Assembly (NCBI RefSeq): GCF_027571385.1
Contig: NZ_CP085636.1
Location: 3,410,001-3,474,000 of the forward strand
DNA length: 64,000 nucleotides
Direction: 5' to 3'
Source of the DNA: Shewanella sp. MTB7
GTDB lineage: Bacteria > Pseudomonadota > Gammaproteobacteria > Enterobacterales > Shewanellaceae
Shown: positions 1-8,164 of the stretch, piece after piece
Layout: each line of letters opens with the position of its first letter
Numbering within the stretch: the stretch's first letter is position 1
Made by a program: the position numbers and the translations under genes
The notes under the pieces: model-generated
Told to the model about the DNA's origin: nothing
Seen by the model: only the letters and a program-made list of their open reading frames with translations
Databases searched by the model: none

Positions 1-409
1 GGTCAAGCTTGCCATTCACATCCATTGATAGAAAACTGTGTTCCATCGCAGTAGTTTCACCCACTGCAGTACCCAGTACTACAGATTTTCGCGCATGACT
101 GTGATCAAAACCTCCCATCCCCAAACCTGCATCATCTATTGCCAGTGTATAACCAGTGAATGCCATGTCCATCAACCTTCCTTTTACACCACCGGCATTC
201 AAAAATGCTCCTGCTGGCACTGCGGCAACAATGGGCGATCTCAAATGGTCAAATAAAGGGAAATCATTAATGTTATCAAGCGCGGTTACTCCATTACGGC
301 CAGTTTTCAGTCCCTGCCAAAAATCCCGATTGCCGACACCGATTGGTGTTACAGGACCTAGGCCCGTTATCACGACACGCTTTCTCTGTTTATTATTCTG
401 GTTCATCAT
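1..409 (-). CDS. beta-ketoacyl synthase (FabF/KS-alpha-like), N-terminal part, cut by window edge
   Basis: The reading frame starts at 409 or 406 (two consecutive ATG codons) and is open to base 1, so only about 135 N-terminal residues are visible. They begin MNQNNKQRKRVVITGLGPVT and continue with PIGVG, the classic N-terminal signature of condensing enzymes, then WQGLKTGRNGVTALDN as in FabF/KAS II. The active-site Cys and the two His lie beyond the window, so catalytic competence cannot be judged. It follows the cytochrome c gene by about 150 bp on the same strand, probably in the same operon as the ACP and the chain-length-factor-like protein. The inferred role is Claisen condensation as the active partner (KS-alpha) of a type II polyketide-like synthase. 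An ordinary fatty-acid KAS II is possible but less likely in this context. Confidence 0.88.
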   Translation of the reverse strand, partial: MMNQNNKQRKRVVITGLGPVTPIGVGNRDFWQGLKTGRNGVTALDNINDFPLFDHLRSPIVAAVPAGAFLNAGGVKGRLMDMAFTGYTLAIDDAGLGMGGFDHSHARKSVVLGTAVGETTAMEHSFLSMDVNGKLD

Positions 410-558
410 TCATTTGCGAGACAGCCCTCATCCATCAGGGCGGGATAGCATCCGTCAGTCGACGGCCATGTGCTCGACTCTCCATTTATGCAGCTATCAA
501 TTTATTCTAGTTAATCTAACAAATTCAACTTGAGCAACCTATCCATGTAAACCAGTGC

Positions 559-1710
559 TCAACGCCTTCCCTTGGGGTTTTCTGTGTTACTCAATTGACG
601 TAGATAGACCACTAGCGCTTCAATATCTTGGTCTTTAATCAAGGCCCCCCAGGCTGGCATCAAGGTTGATTTATCCACCGATACCCCACCAAACTTAATC
701 ACTTTAAAAAGGTGCTCATTAGAGAGTTTTTCCATCTCCTTGGCTGAGGTGTGATTTCTCGGTTCCTGAGCCAAGAAACTTGAATTGAGCCCCAAGCCAT
801 CACCACTTATTCCATGACATTGAGAGCACGCAATCTGATAGATTTTCTCTGCCCGACCTTCGATATCCGTTACATCCTGTGGAGGTTTATCACGGTAAAG
901 CTTCTCTCGTATGTTGACCTGCATTGTCGAGTCTACTTCGGTCAATTCACTTTCTCTGTCCAGCATCAGGTAGTCTGTCATCGCCACCAGTTGGTCGCTA
1001 CGGACTCGGAGTTTGGGCATCGGCACTGTGTCCCAATAATAGGGATCTTGCATGTAGGACGTCAGCCATTGAGCTTGATATCGACTACTGGCGGAATTAA
1101 ATCCAGGTCCTGTCACGCCGCCCTTATCACCAACTCGATGGCAACTGCCACAACCCAGAATTTTATTAAAATGTATGCCTCCTTTAATCACTGGCGACCC
1201 GTTAAATGCCGGATAGGGATTCAATGGCAGTTGTTGCGTCACTAAAAAGTCCGTCAGCAATCTGGCTTCACTCTCATCAACAGCAAGGTGCTTATCTTTG
1301 AAAGCGGTACTGATTCTATCCCCGTCATCACCAACCAAGGTTCGGCGGTACGCTAAATAACCAGCGGGTCTGATGGCGACGGGATCTTGCAACCAGCCCT
1401 GCAACCACTCGTCGCGATACTTGCTTCCAGCCGATACTAGCGATGGCCCTTTTTTATCCCAAAGCGTGAGCAGATCACGGTTCGATTTATATTCAAGCGA
1501 GTGACAAGAGGCGCATGTTTGCTTAAATATTGCCTCACCACTTTTCTCTGTTTCTGCGGGCTTAAGCTCTAGCGCAGCTTGCACCAGAGGCTCTTGCTGA
1601 ATATTTTCATGAGCCTCAGCAGGCTCTCCAAAAAGTGCTGTTAAAATAGCGACTAATGCAGCTAGATAGCAGTTTACATTTGGTTTTAGTGGATCATTGA
1701 TGACACTCAT
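559..1710 (-). CDS. exported triheme cytochrome c
   Basis: The 383-residue protein has an N-terminal hydrophobic segment (about residues 14-33, ending AEA) that acts as a Sec signal. Three CXXCH heme-binding motifs are present: CASCH (66-70), CGSCH (187-191) and CSQCH (295-299). Each sits in its own class I cytochrome c-like domain of roughly 110 residues. Candidate axial Met residues include the MPAWG motif near the C terminus. It is a periplasmic electron carrier. The start overlaps the end of the upstream cyclase-family gene by ATGA, so translation is coupled and it belongs to the polyketide-like operon. Partners are unknown; the blue-copper domain encoded in the same operon is the obvious candidate (inference). 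Confidence 0.9.
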   Translation of the reverse strand: MSVINDPLKPNVNCYLAALVAILTALFGEPAEAHENIQQEPLVQAALELKPAETEKSGEAIFKQTCASCHSLEYKSNRDLLTLWDKKGPSLVSAGSKYRDEWLQGWLQDPVAIRPAGYLAYRRTLVGDDGDRISTAFKDKHLAVDESEARLLTDFLVTQQLPLNPYPAFNGSPVIKGGIHFNKILGCGSCHRVGDKGGVTGPGFNSASSRYQAQWLTSYMQDPYYWDTVPMPKLRVRSDQLVAMTDYLMLDRESELTEVDSTMQVNIREKLYRDKPPQDVTDIEGRAEKIYQIACSQCHGISGDGLGLNSSFLAQEPRNHTSAKEMEKLSNEHLFKVIKFGGVSVDKSTLMPAWGALIKDQDIEALVVYLRQLSNTENPKGRR

Positions 1711-2555
1711 TTAAGACCTCCTTGTGGTAAATAGGCCACAGCTCTCACCCAACCTGCACTGCCATTTTTCACCTTAATCGGGAAGCAAGTGAGCCAAAAA
1801 CCATGAGCTGGCAGCCATGACAGATGAGTTAGCTTCTCCATGGCGCAAAACTCATGGTCACGGCCCACATAGTGAGCCCCCCAAACCGTGTCTTTCCCAT
1901 GGCTTAGCATATTGCGCTGCATCACATGAAATGGCGGATCGATACTCCACGCATCAGTGCCAAACAGTCTTACTCCTCTGTCTTTGACCAGATAACGTAC
2001 CAACTCGGGCGATAATCCCCGCCCATGTTCGTTATAGTCAGACACGCCGTAAAAGGCCTCTGCTCCAGTGTGAAACAACACGATATCACCAGCTTGAATG
2101 CGATAACCCTTTTCCAACTCAAACTGCATGACCTCTTCAATACGGATCAACGCATCAGTATTTTGCTGAACGGAAATGCAGACTCCGCAGCCACAAAACC
2201 AATCCAGTGGCATCTCATCGATAGTGCGACTCGGTTGACCTGCGCACTCGGGGGCATAATGAAACGGCGAATCAATATGTGTACTTGAATGGGTGATCGC
2301 TGATACCCGTTCACTGGCCCACCCTAACTCTCCCTGTAACTGAGACCTTTCAGTACCTACCAGCTCAGCAAGATGATCACCTCCACAACAATGATTCATC
2401 GGCTCAACTTCTACAGGTACCGCCTCGGAAATATGCGGCCCAAGTGCCACACTCAAATCAACCAAGGTCACATTCAATGACGTCCCGAACAGTTCATGAG
2501 GCAGCGTAGTGGTAGCCAAATCTGCCTGTTGATTGTTTACGGCGGCGATACTCAT
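1707..2555 (-). CDS. cyclase-family metal-dependent hydrolase (kynurenine formamidase-like fold)
   Basis: The 282-residue protein belongs to the Cyclase/KynB family (PF04199 type). The metal-binding signature HxxTHxDxPxH is visible as H89, H93, D95 and H99 in the stretch HSSTHIDSPFHY. The N-terminal part contains VDLSVALGPHI, matching the family's usual start of the fold. No signal peptide is seen, so it should be cytosolic. The start overlaps the stop of the upstream propeller gene (ATGA at 2552-2555) and its stop overlaps the cytochrome c start. Family members hydrolyse amides or lactones, and some act in antibiotic pathways as cyclases. Here a ring-closure or hydrolysis step on the polyketide-like product is inferred from context only. 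Confidence 0.8.
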   Translation of the reverse strand: MSIAAVNNQQADLATTTLPHELFGTSLNVTLVDLSVALGPHISEAVPVEVEPMNHCCGGDHLAELVGTERSQLQGELGWASERVSAITHSSTHIDSPFHYAPECAGQPSRTIDEMPLDWFCGCGVCISVQQNTDALIRIEEVMQFELEKGYRIQAGDIVLFHTGAEAFYGVSDYNEHGRGLSPELVRYLVKDRGVRLFGTDAWSIDPPFHVMQRNMLSHGKDTVWGAHYVGRDHEFCAMEKLTHLSWLPAHGFWLTCFPIKVKNGSAGWVRAVAYLPQGGLK

Positions 2556-4420
2556 AACAGCACCCGTATTTTGCCTTTAACGCTGGGGTTCTTTTTGTCC
2601 TCAAACTCAAATATTCCGACTTGATTGAATACTTGGGAGAAGCTCTCTCCAGCACGCAAGATGGGTGACTGCGTCCCCAATGGAGCAATAGCTATTTGAT
2701 GTAACAGATGGGAAATTTCATGGCCACTGGTTTTACCGTCATACATCCACGTCACGGTGCCACCTTTTTTAATGCTGATATCTGTTTTAGAAAACAGGGC
2801 TTTAGTATCGCTGATGATGACCTGCTGCTGTTGCTGGTTATTGGCTTTAAACCAGACTATGGCGGCCTTGAGTGCTTTGGTTTCACTACCAAAAGAGGCT
2901 TGATTCTGAGATAAAGTGTATTCTAAATCCTTGATCCAGTTCTTATTACGACTGGATTTGGCCAGCATCTCAAGTTGATCTTTCCCCGCCTGGTTAACCC
3001 CTTTATCCAGCTCAATAGCATTGACCATAGCAATGATCGCTAACTTGCCTGGTTGGTAATCAAATCGCCTTACCAGTCTGTTTTTGGCGCCACTGCCATC
3101 AGTCACTTCCACTGTAAGATGATGTTTACCCGGCAAGGTATTGAGCAAATTCAAACGCCCCTGATTAAGACTGACTTTTTTACCATCAAGGGTCAGTGTC
3201 AGCTCACTTATTCCTGCAACCCTATCTAAAGCCTGTATGGTGACTAATGGATCTGGCATGGTCACTTTGCGACCAGGCGAGAACAATTTGAGCTCAGGCG
3301 CAGCCATATCAAGCACCCCTAACTGCCCAGTAAACTGTTGAGAAAACCAAAAGTTGCCTTTACTATCCAAGGCCAAACCGAAAGGACGAGATGTTTTTGC
3401 CAATGGTGGTTTGCTAGGGAAAGTATCTGCACTTCCTACTGGTAGTGGATAAACAGTGAAATGTTTGTCTGTCGCCTGATAACGCAAGATCTGATTACCA
3501 TCTAGCGCCATGGTCCATATATCACCATTTTTGCCAGCGATGATCCCCGCAGGGCGGGCTGCACCAGCAGGAACTGCCACCAGATCAATCACACTTGAAC
3601 CCGGCGCAATATGGCCCAATTTGCCTTCCAGTTTTGCAAACCAGATGTCACCGTCTGGGGCAATCGTTAACCCTGCTGGACCATTGATCATGCCAGAACT
3701 CTTAGTGCCCATTTTGAACTCTTGCACCTTGCCAGTGTTAGGGTCTAAGCGGCCAATACCATCGGCATAAGCCTGAGTGAACCACACTGCCCCGTTACTT
3801 TGATCTATCGCCATTCCTGCGGGACCCGAGTGTTTAGTAGGCAGTTCAAAATTCTTCACCTTGCCACTGCTAGGATCCAATCGTCCTATTTTTCCACCTG
3901 CACGTTGGGTAAACCAAACCTGCTTTTTCGGGCCGATGGCGATATTAAATGGCCAGCTGTTTTCGCCGGGGATCTCATACTCTCGAATTTGAGTCGTCGC
4001 GGTATTAAAACGGATAATCTTATTGTCATAACTGGCCGCGATCCAAATCTCACCGGGATAACCATTCTCAATACTGCCCGCGATCAGACCCACTGGACGT
4101 TTATCTTTACCTATGTCGTAAAGTGTCACCTCGCCATTGGCCATTTTAGCCAGTTGGCCAGAACGGGCCAGTGCGACCCAGATATTGTCACTACTATCGA
4201 TTGCCACAATGGCAGGCCCACTTCTAGGGCTAGCCAGCGCAAACTCTTTTATATAACCCGTTTCAACTTTATGAGTTGCGTTGATTATATTGATTGTTTC
4301 TTTTCCCTCTGCCAAATTCGTACTGGCTGAGATACCGACAAACAACAATAGAATCATTATTGGGATATAGAGTTCCAAAATGAATCTAGTGGTTAATATT
4401 CCATCATTATGTTTAGTCAT
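2552..4420 (-). CDS. exported Vgb-like seven-bladed propeller with degenerate C-terminal cupredoxin domain
   Basis: The 622-residue protein has an N-terminal hydrophobic segment (about residues 14-33) and then seven repeats of the virginiamycin-B-lyase/NHL type, each with a P-x-G-[IL] turn followed by WF-T/A-Q and an N/G-x-IGRL strand (about residues 50-380). An Ig-like linker follows. The last ~90 residues resemble a cupredoxin. Aligned without gaps to the copper domain encoded at 9156-10580, the C-terminal ligand loop has Asp608, Asn611 and Val614 where Cys, His and Met are expected, so copper is probably not bound. One His of the first ligand position seems kept. The start lies 4 bp after the hydrolase stop. 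Function is unknown; a structural or substrate-binding role is inferred. Confidence 0.82.
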   Translation of the reverse strand: MTKHNDGILTTRFILELYIPIMILLLFVGISASTNLAEGKETINIINATHKVETGYIKEFALASPRSGPAIVAIDSSDNIWVALARSGQLAKMANGEVTLYDIGKDKRPVGLIAGSIENGYPGEIWIAASYDNKIIRFNTATTQIREYEIPGENSWPFNIAIGPKKQVWFTQRAGGKIGRLDPSSGKVKNFELPTKHSGPAGMAIDQSNGAVWFTQAYADGIGRLDPNTGKVQEFKMGTKSSGMINGPAGLTIAPDGDIWFAKLEGKLGHIAPGSSVIDLVAVPAGAARPAGIIAGKNGDIWTMALDGNQILRYQATDKHFTVYPLPVGSADTFPSKPPLAKTSRPFGLALDSKGNFWFSQQFTGQLGVLDMAAPELKLFSPGRKVTMPDPLVTIQALDRVAGISELTLTLDGKKVSLNQGRLNLLNTLPGKHHLTVEVTDGSGAKNRLVRRFDYQPGKLAIIAMVNAIELDKGVNQAGKDQLEMLAKSSRNKNWIKDLEYTLSQNQASFGSETKALKAAIVWFKANNQQQQQVIISDTKALFSKTDISIKKGGTVTWMYDGKTSGHEISHLLHQIAIAPLGTQSPILRAGESFSQVFNQVGIFEFEDKKNPSVKGKIRVLL

Positions 4421-4423
4421 TAT

Positions 4424-5470
4424 CTACCTCGACAATTCGTTTTTCATCCAATCACACACCTGGGGCAACCAATGTTTAATAATTGATGTTCCGACATGCT
4501 CAGCGGCATACCATTGTGTTTCAACGCGATCACCGCCCCAATTCATGTAGGCATCGATATGGGATCGATTAAATAAGGTGTCTTCCGTCATTCCAATAAT
4601 TTTCAGCTTGCCGCTCATTACCGGTAATTTATGTATATCCAGAGGCTCAACAAATCGATCGATGTCTTTCTCTTCTGGGATATTAAATGTCCACATAAAC
4701 ATTCGCCGTATGCGCTCTTGGGAAAGTTCTTTATGGGTGATCCAAGCCGGTGGAGAAACGGCAACGCCAGCTTGAAATGCTGGGCTTGCAGACAGCAATT
4801 GGGCGACCAGCAATCCGCCAAAGCTGACACCAAAGACACCAAGCTTGACGTCATGGCCAACCAAATCATTGATGATCCATTCCGCGATATCGACGGCATA
4901 GGCCTGCACATCGATGTGAGGCTGACGTGGTGAGGTCGCATTGGCCGCTGGAATATCCAAGCTCAGCACAGCGAGACCTCGTTCTAAAAACTTTGCACCA
5001 AAGGCATGCATTTCAACTTCACAAATTGAATCCAGACCATTGACCAATATCACTACTGACTTATATTCCCCGTCAGGAACCCGGAAATATCCATCTATGG
5101 TGCGGCCTCTTACTTGCAGCGTTACACTGGTTATTCTCTCATCGAAACAAATATAATTTTGATAAGCCAATGTCGCCAGTTTTCTCAATTTCTCAATCTT
5201 TCTTAAGGATTGAGTGGTGGTATTTAAATGAATATCAAACGATGCTATATGGTAAGCACAACTTACCCATTTCCACATATATCCATACCTTTCTTGCTGT
5301 AATTCATCCTCTTCAATTGAATTAGCCATTGTCTTCAGTTGACTGGCTGTTTGTAAAAATACTTCAGACCATGGGACGCCATTGCGAATTTTATTATCAG
5401 CGATACGGATCTCCTCCAAAGGCAGATCAGTAAAGCCGACTCTCGTCATTAAAAAATCATGCATATCCAT
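4424..5470 (-). CDS. alpha/beta hydrolase, FrsA/AntI-like
   Basis: The 348-residue cytosolic protein has the nucleophile elbow GVSFGG with Ser216, and plausible partners Asp297 (MTEDTLF) and His325 (AEHVGTS). The N-terminal ~110 residues are a helical cap-like region, as in FrsA/DUF1100-type esterases. RBS AGGA lies 8 bases before the ATG. Photorhabdus anthraquinone biosynthesis, a known Gram-negative type II polyketide pathway, uses a hydrolase of this general class (AntI) for chain shortening or release, so a comparable product-release or retro-Claisen step is plausible here. The assignment of fold is firm; the substrate is inference from the neighbouring ACP, ketosynthases and cyclases. 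Confidence 0.82.
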   Translation of the reverse strand: MDMHDFLMTRVGFTDLPLEEIRIADNKIRNGVPWSEVFLQTASQLKTMANSIEEDELQQERYGYMWKWVSCAYHIASFDIHLNTTTQSLRKIEKLRKLATLAYQNYICFDERITSVTLQVRGRTIDGYFRVPDGEYKSVVILVNGLDSICEVEMHAFGAKFLERGLAVLSLDIPAANATSPRQPHIDVQAYAVDIAEWIINDLVGHDVKLGVFGVSFGGLLVAQLLSASPAFQAGVAVSPPAWITHKELSQERIRRMFMWTFNIPEEKDIDRFVEPLDIHKLPVMSGKLKIIGMTEDTLFNRSHIDAYMNWGGDRVETQWYAAEHVGTSIIKHWLPQVCDWMKNELSR

Positions 5471-5517
5471 ATTAAAATTCCTACAATCAGCCAGTATTAT
5501 TGAACCTATCTTCAGAT

Positions 5518-7638
5518 TCAGTTGTTAGCTAAAGACACACCCTCAATGCAGAGACGATCGACCTTGTTACCGAATTGCTCGGTGATCCAAAAACACTTGT
5601 CTTTGTCCCAATCCAATCCACCAACCCAGACATTTTTGTCGGGCACAGGATAGTTACGGATAACTTGCTTCTTAGTAAGGTCGAAACGCATCACTGAATT
5701 ACCAAAGACGGTGGAAACCCAAAGTGCGTCGTTAGGCTGATCAAACACCAACTTGAAAGGTGCGGTGTTGCTAGGAAGCTTGTATTCGCTGATCTCTTTG
5801 GTTTGAGTATCGATATAACCAAGACGGTCTGCACGCATTTGAGCGAACCAAAGGTTGCCCTTGTCGTCCTCCTCTAACGACAGTGGCCATGCACCTTTAG
5901 TTGGGATCTCCCAGCGATGAGCCTGCCATTTCTGCTGATCTACCCAACCAATGTGATTACCCAACTTCTCGGCAAACCAAAGTTCATTATTTTTAGTCAC
6001 TAATACAGTACGCGGCGCTTCATCTCCCTCAGGCAATGCCAAGGTCTTCCACTTCCCCTCCGGAGTCATTCGGGCCAGTAAACCCGCATCGCTCAATGCA
6101 ACCCAAACATTATGGTTGTAGTCAACGGTGATCCCGACCGGCAAGCTGTTTTCGACCGGAATATCGTATTCAGTGATCTTAAAATCACGAATCCGGGCGA
6201 TTTTATTGGCAGCTCTCAAGGTGACCCACACATCATTGTTTTTAGGGTCAAAACCCATCGACGTAGGACCACTTTCAGGGGTTGGGGTTGGTAACTCACC
6301 AATTTTGCCATCTTTCACATAACCAATGGCACTACCCGGCGGCCCTGGTGGAAATCCAGGACCAACAAATCCACCGCCCATTTCCGTAAACCAAACGGTA
6401 TTTTGTTTATCAACACCAATAATACCGGGGGTGGATTGCTTAGTCGGAACTTCAAATGACTTATAGCTGAACTTGTCATTGTGCTTGTCGACATCGGTAC
6501 CACCTGATGCAAGATCCCCTCCACCGATATAGGCAAGGTCAGTACGAATAATTACGCTGACTTTGTTCGTGGACTGCTCGGTAAACCAAACATTGCCTTT
6601 TGAGTCGAGCATTACTGCTGCAGGATGTGAGTTTTCACTTGGGATAGGATAGTGATCAAAGGTGCCGGTGCTAGGCTCAAAGCGTCCAATTCGGTTAGCA
6701 AATAATTGGGTAAACCAAATATCACCTCGATCGTCGGCTGCCATAATGAAAGGCCCAGCATGTCTGTCTTCGAGGGTGTATTCCTGAATTGCACCATTGG
6801 CTAAGATCTTACCTATTTTGCCACCATTGCGTTCAGAGAACCAAACAACACCATCTTTATCGACCACGACATTACAAGGTCTGGCATCTGGAGTTGGCAA
6901 CACAAACTGATCAAACTTTTCGGTGCTGGGATTAAACTTACCGATGATATTAACGTCACGTTCGGCAACCCATATATTATCGTCATGGTCTACCGCGATC
7001 CCTGTTGACATGGTTTTGGTGGCTGGCAGGGGAAATTCTGCCATTTTGCCGCTATCGGCATAGATCACACCAATTTTGTCACCCTTAGTTTCGGTGAACC
7101 AGATGTTATCTTTCGAATCAATCGCGATTCCCGTTGGCCAAGCATTGGGGGTCGGAATGTTGTAGCTAACCATCTCACCATTACGTCCCATCTTAGTGAT
7201 CCGGTTTGCCAAACGTTCCGTGATCCATAAATCGCCTTTGGAATCGAACACAATGCCCATTGGGCTGGTTTCTTTACCTTCGAGTTTCCATTCTGAAATA
7301 CGTCCATTTCCATCCAGTCGACCCACTTTACTGATTGCTGGAACATCAATGAAGTTCTTCGCAAATCGACCACCACTTTCACTGAACCAGATATAATCAT
7401 CCTTATCGATAGCCAGAATATGTGGCACGGCATTTTTGGTCGGCACATCATATTGCGCCAGCGTATAATCGACTCCTTTAGTGGTTTTCATTTGATGCAT
7501 CATCACGCTGGATTGAGTGACACTAGTCGGTTCTTTAAATTCAGCTGCATTTAAATAGCAGGCATTCACGCCCAACATTAATATAAACCCGGCTTTAATT
7601 ACATCAGCATGCCATTTCCATTTTTCATTTATTTCCAT
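5518..7638 (-). CDS. exported 14-blade (double) Vgb-like beta-propeller protein
   Basis: The 706-residue protein starts after a strong TGGAGG ribosome site. A hydrophobic segment at about residues 12-31 ends in a probable signal cleavage near AA-E. The rest is built of fourteen repeats with the pattern P-x-x-x-x-x-P-x-x-[IV]-x-[VI]-D-x-x-x-x-[VI]-WF-[TS]-E and N-x-IG, seven before and seven after a Gly/Pro-rich hinge near residues 370-440. That is two complete seven-bladed propellers in one chain. In streptogramin lyase the catalytic His residues sit in P-H-x-I turns (from memory); here only the first blade has PH, so lyase activity is doubtful. Location is periplasmic or secreted; function is unknown. 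Confidence 0.85.
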   Translation of the reverse strand: MEINEKWKWHADVIKAGFILMLGVNACYLNAAEFKEPTSVTQSSVMMHQMKTTKGVDYTLAQYDVPTKNAVPHILAIDKDDYIWFSESGGRFAKNFIDVPAISKVGRLDGNGRISEWKLEGKETSPMGIVFDSKGDLWITERLANRITKMGRNGEMVSYNIPTPNAWPTGIAIDSKDNIWFTETKGDKIGVIYADSGKMAEFPLPATKTMSTGIAVDHDDNIWVAERDVNIIGKFNPSTEKFDQFVLPTPDARPCNVVVDKDGVVWFSERNGGKIGKILANGAIQEYTLEDRHAGPFIMAADDRGDIWFTQLFANRIGRFEPSTGTFDHYPIPSENSHPAAVMLDSKGNVWFTEQSTNKVSVIIRTDLAYIGGGDLASGGTDVDKHNDKFSYKSFEVPTKQSTPGIIGVDKQNTVWFTEMGGGFVGPGFPPGPPGSAIGYVKDGKIGELPTPTPESGPTSMGFDPKNNDVWVTLRAANKIARIRDFKITEYDIPVENSLPVGITVDYNHNVWVALSDAGLLARMTPEGKWKTLALPEGDEAPRTVLVTKNNELWFAEKLGNHIGWVDQQKWQAHRWEIPTKGAWPLSLEEDDKGNLWFAQMRADRLGYIDTQTKEISEYKLPSNTAPFKLVFDQPNDALWVSTVFGNSVMRFDLTKKQVIRNYPVPDKNVWVGGLDWDKDKCFWITEQFGNKVDRLCIEGVSLANN

Positions 7639-7678
7639 TAGATAAAACCTCCATCAATTTTTTGGAAAGTATCATTAA

Positions 7679-8164
7679 TTACACAGGTAAGTTGTATTCC
7701 AGTAAATCTTTAAGGGCCAACATTGTTTGTCTGCTATTTGCACATAAAAGCCGAGCAATATGACCATTTACATCTTCCACTTTTTCTAACCCCTCCATTT
7801 CTTTAATAACTGCAATTGCTTTATCTTCGATTGATTCAAAATAATGTCGACTTTCAACTATTGTTCCACCATCTGAATCATTTTTAAATTTCCAATAACC
7901 AAAATGAAGTTTTAAAAATGGTGGAGGATTAGATTGAAAATAATAAATAATATCCTCCATTTTTGAACGTACCGATTTAAATGTAGCAAGATTACCTTTT
8001 GTCATTACGTGCATGATTAAATGTTGAACATCAAACTCCTCATAAATAATATCGACTTTCTCTACATGTTTTGCTACCTCAGGCCAATTTTCCAATCGCC
8101 AATATGCATTAAACACCACATCTTTATTTACCAAATAATGAACTTGGGTTTCTACTGTATTCAT
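7679..8164 (-). CDS. SRPBCC/START aromatase-cyclase-like protein
   Basis: The chosen ATG at 8164 overlaps the stop of the upstream propeller gene as ATGA, giving a 161-residue protein starting MNTVETQVHYLV. An in-frame ATG at 8218 would add 18 residues lying inside the neighbour and lacks coding sense. The chain shows the helix-grip pattern of polyketide cyclases: an initial strand, then AYWRLENWPEVAKHVEKVDI (the typical W-P-x-x-x-x-x-V-E turn), central strands with RSKMEDIIYYFQ and a long C-terminal helix carrying LALKDLLEYNL. Relatives include TcmN/WhiE-type single-domain aromatase/cyclases and membrane-stress START proteins. With an ACP and ketosynthases in the same operon, first-ring cyclisation of a poly-beta-keto chain is the leading inference. 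Confidence 0.78.
   Translation of the reverse strand: MNTVETQVHYLVNKDVVFNAYWRLENWPEVAKHVEKVDIIYEEFDVQHLIMHVMTKGNLATFKSVRSKMEDIIYYFQSNPPPFLKLHFGYWKFKNDSDGGTIVESRHYFESIEDKAIAVIKEMEGLEKVEDVNGHIARLLCANSRQTMLALKDLLEYNLPV

Noticed and set aside
156..533. 125-codon plus-strand frame at the left edge
   Set aside because: It is the antisense shadow of the ketosynthase gene, whose minus-strand frame matches a known family.
411..558. Terminator between the cytochrome c and left-edge ketosynthase genes
   Set aside because: Small inverted repeats (GCCCT/AGGGC, CCGTC/GACGG) exist but none is followed by a T run on the minus strand, so an operon break is not supported.
2300..2420. Possible heme or Fe-S site from the Cys pair in NHCCGGDH of the cyclase-family protein
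   Set aside because: It does not form CXXCH or a recognised cluster motif; the family metal site is the His/Asp motif at residues 89-99.
5518..7638. Annotation of the propeller proteins as virginiamycin B lyases conferring streptogramin resistance
   Set aside because: They share the repeat fold, but the His-containing P-H-x-I turns are nearly all missing and the operon context is biosynthetic, so resistance is not supported.
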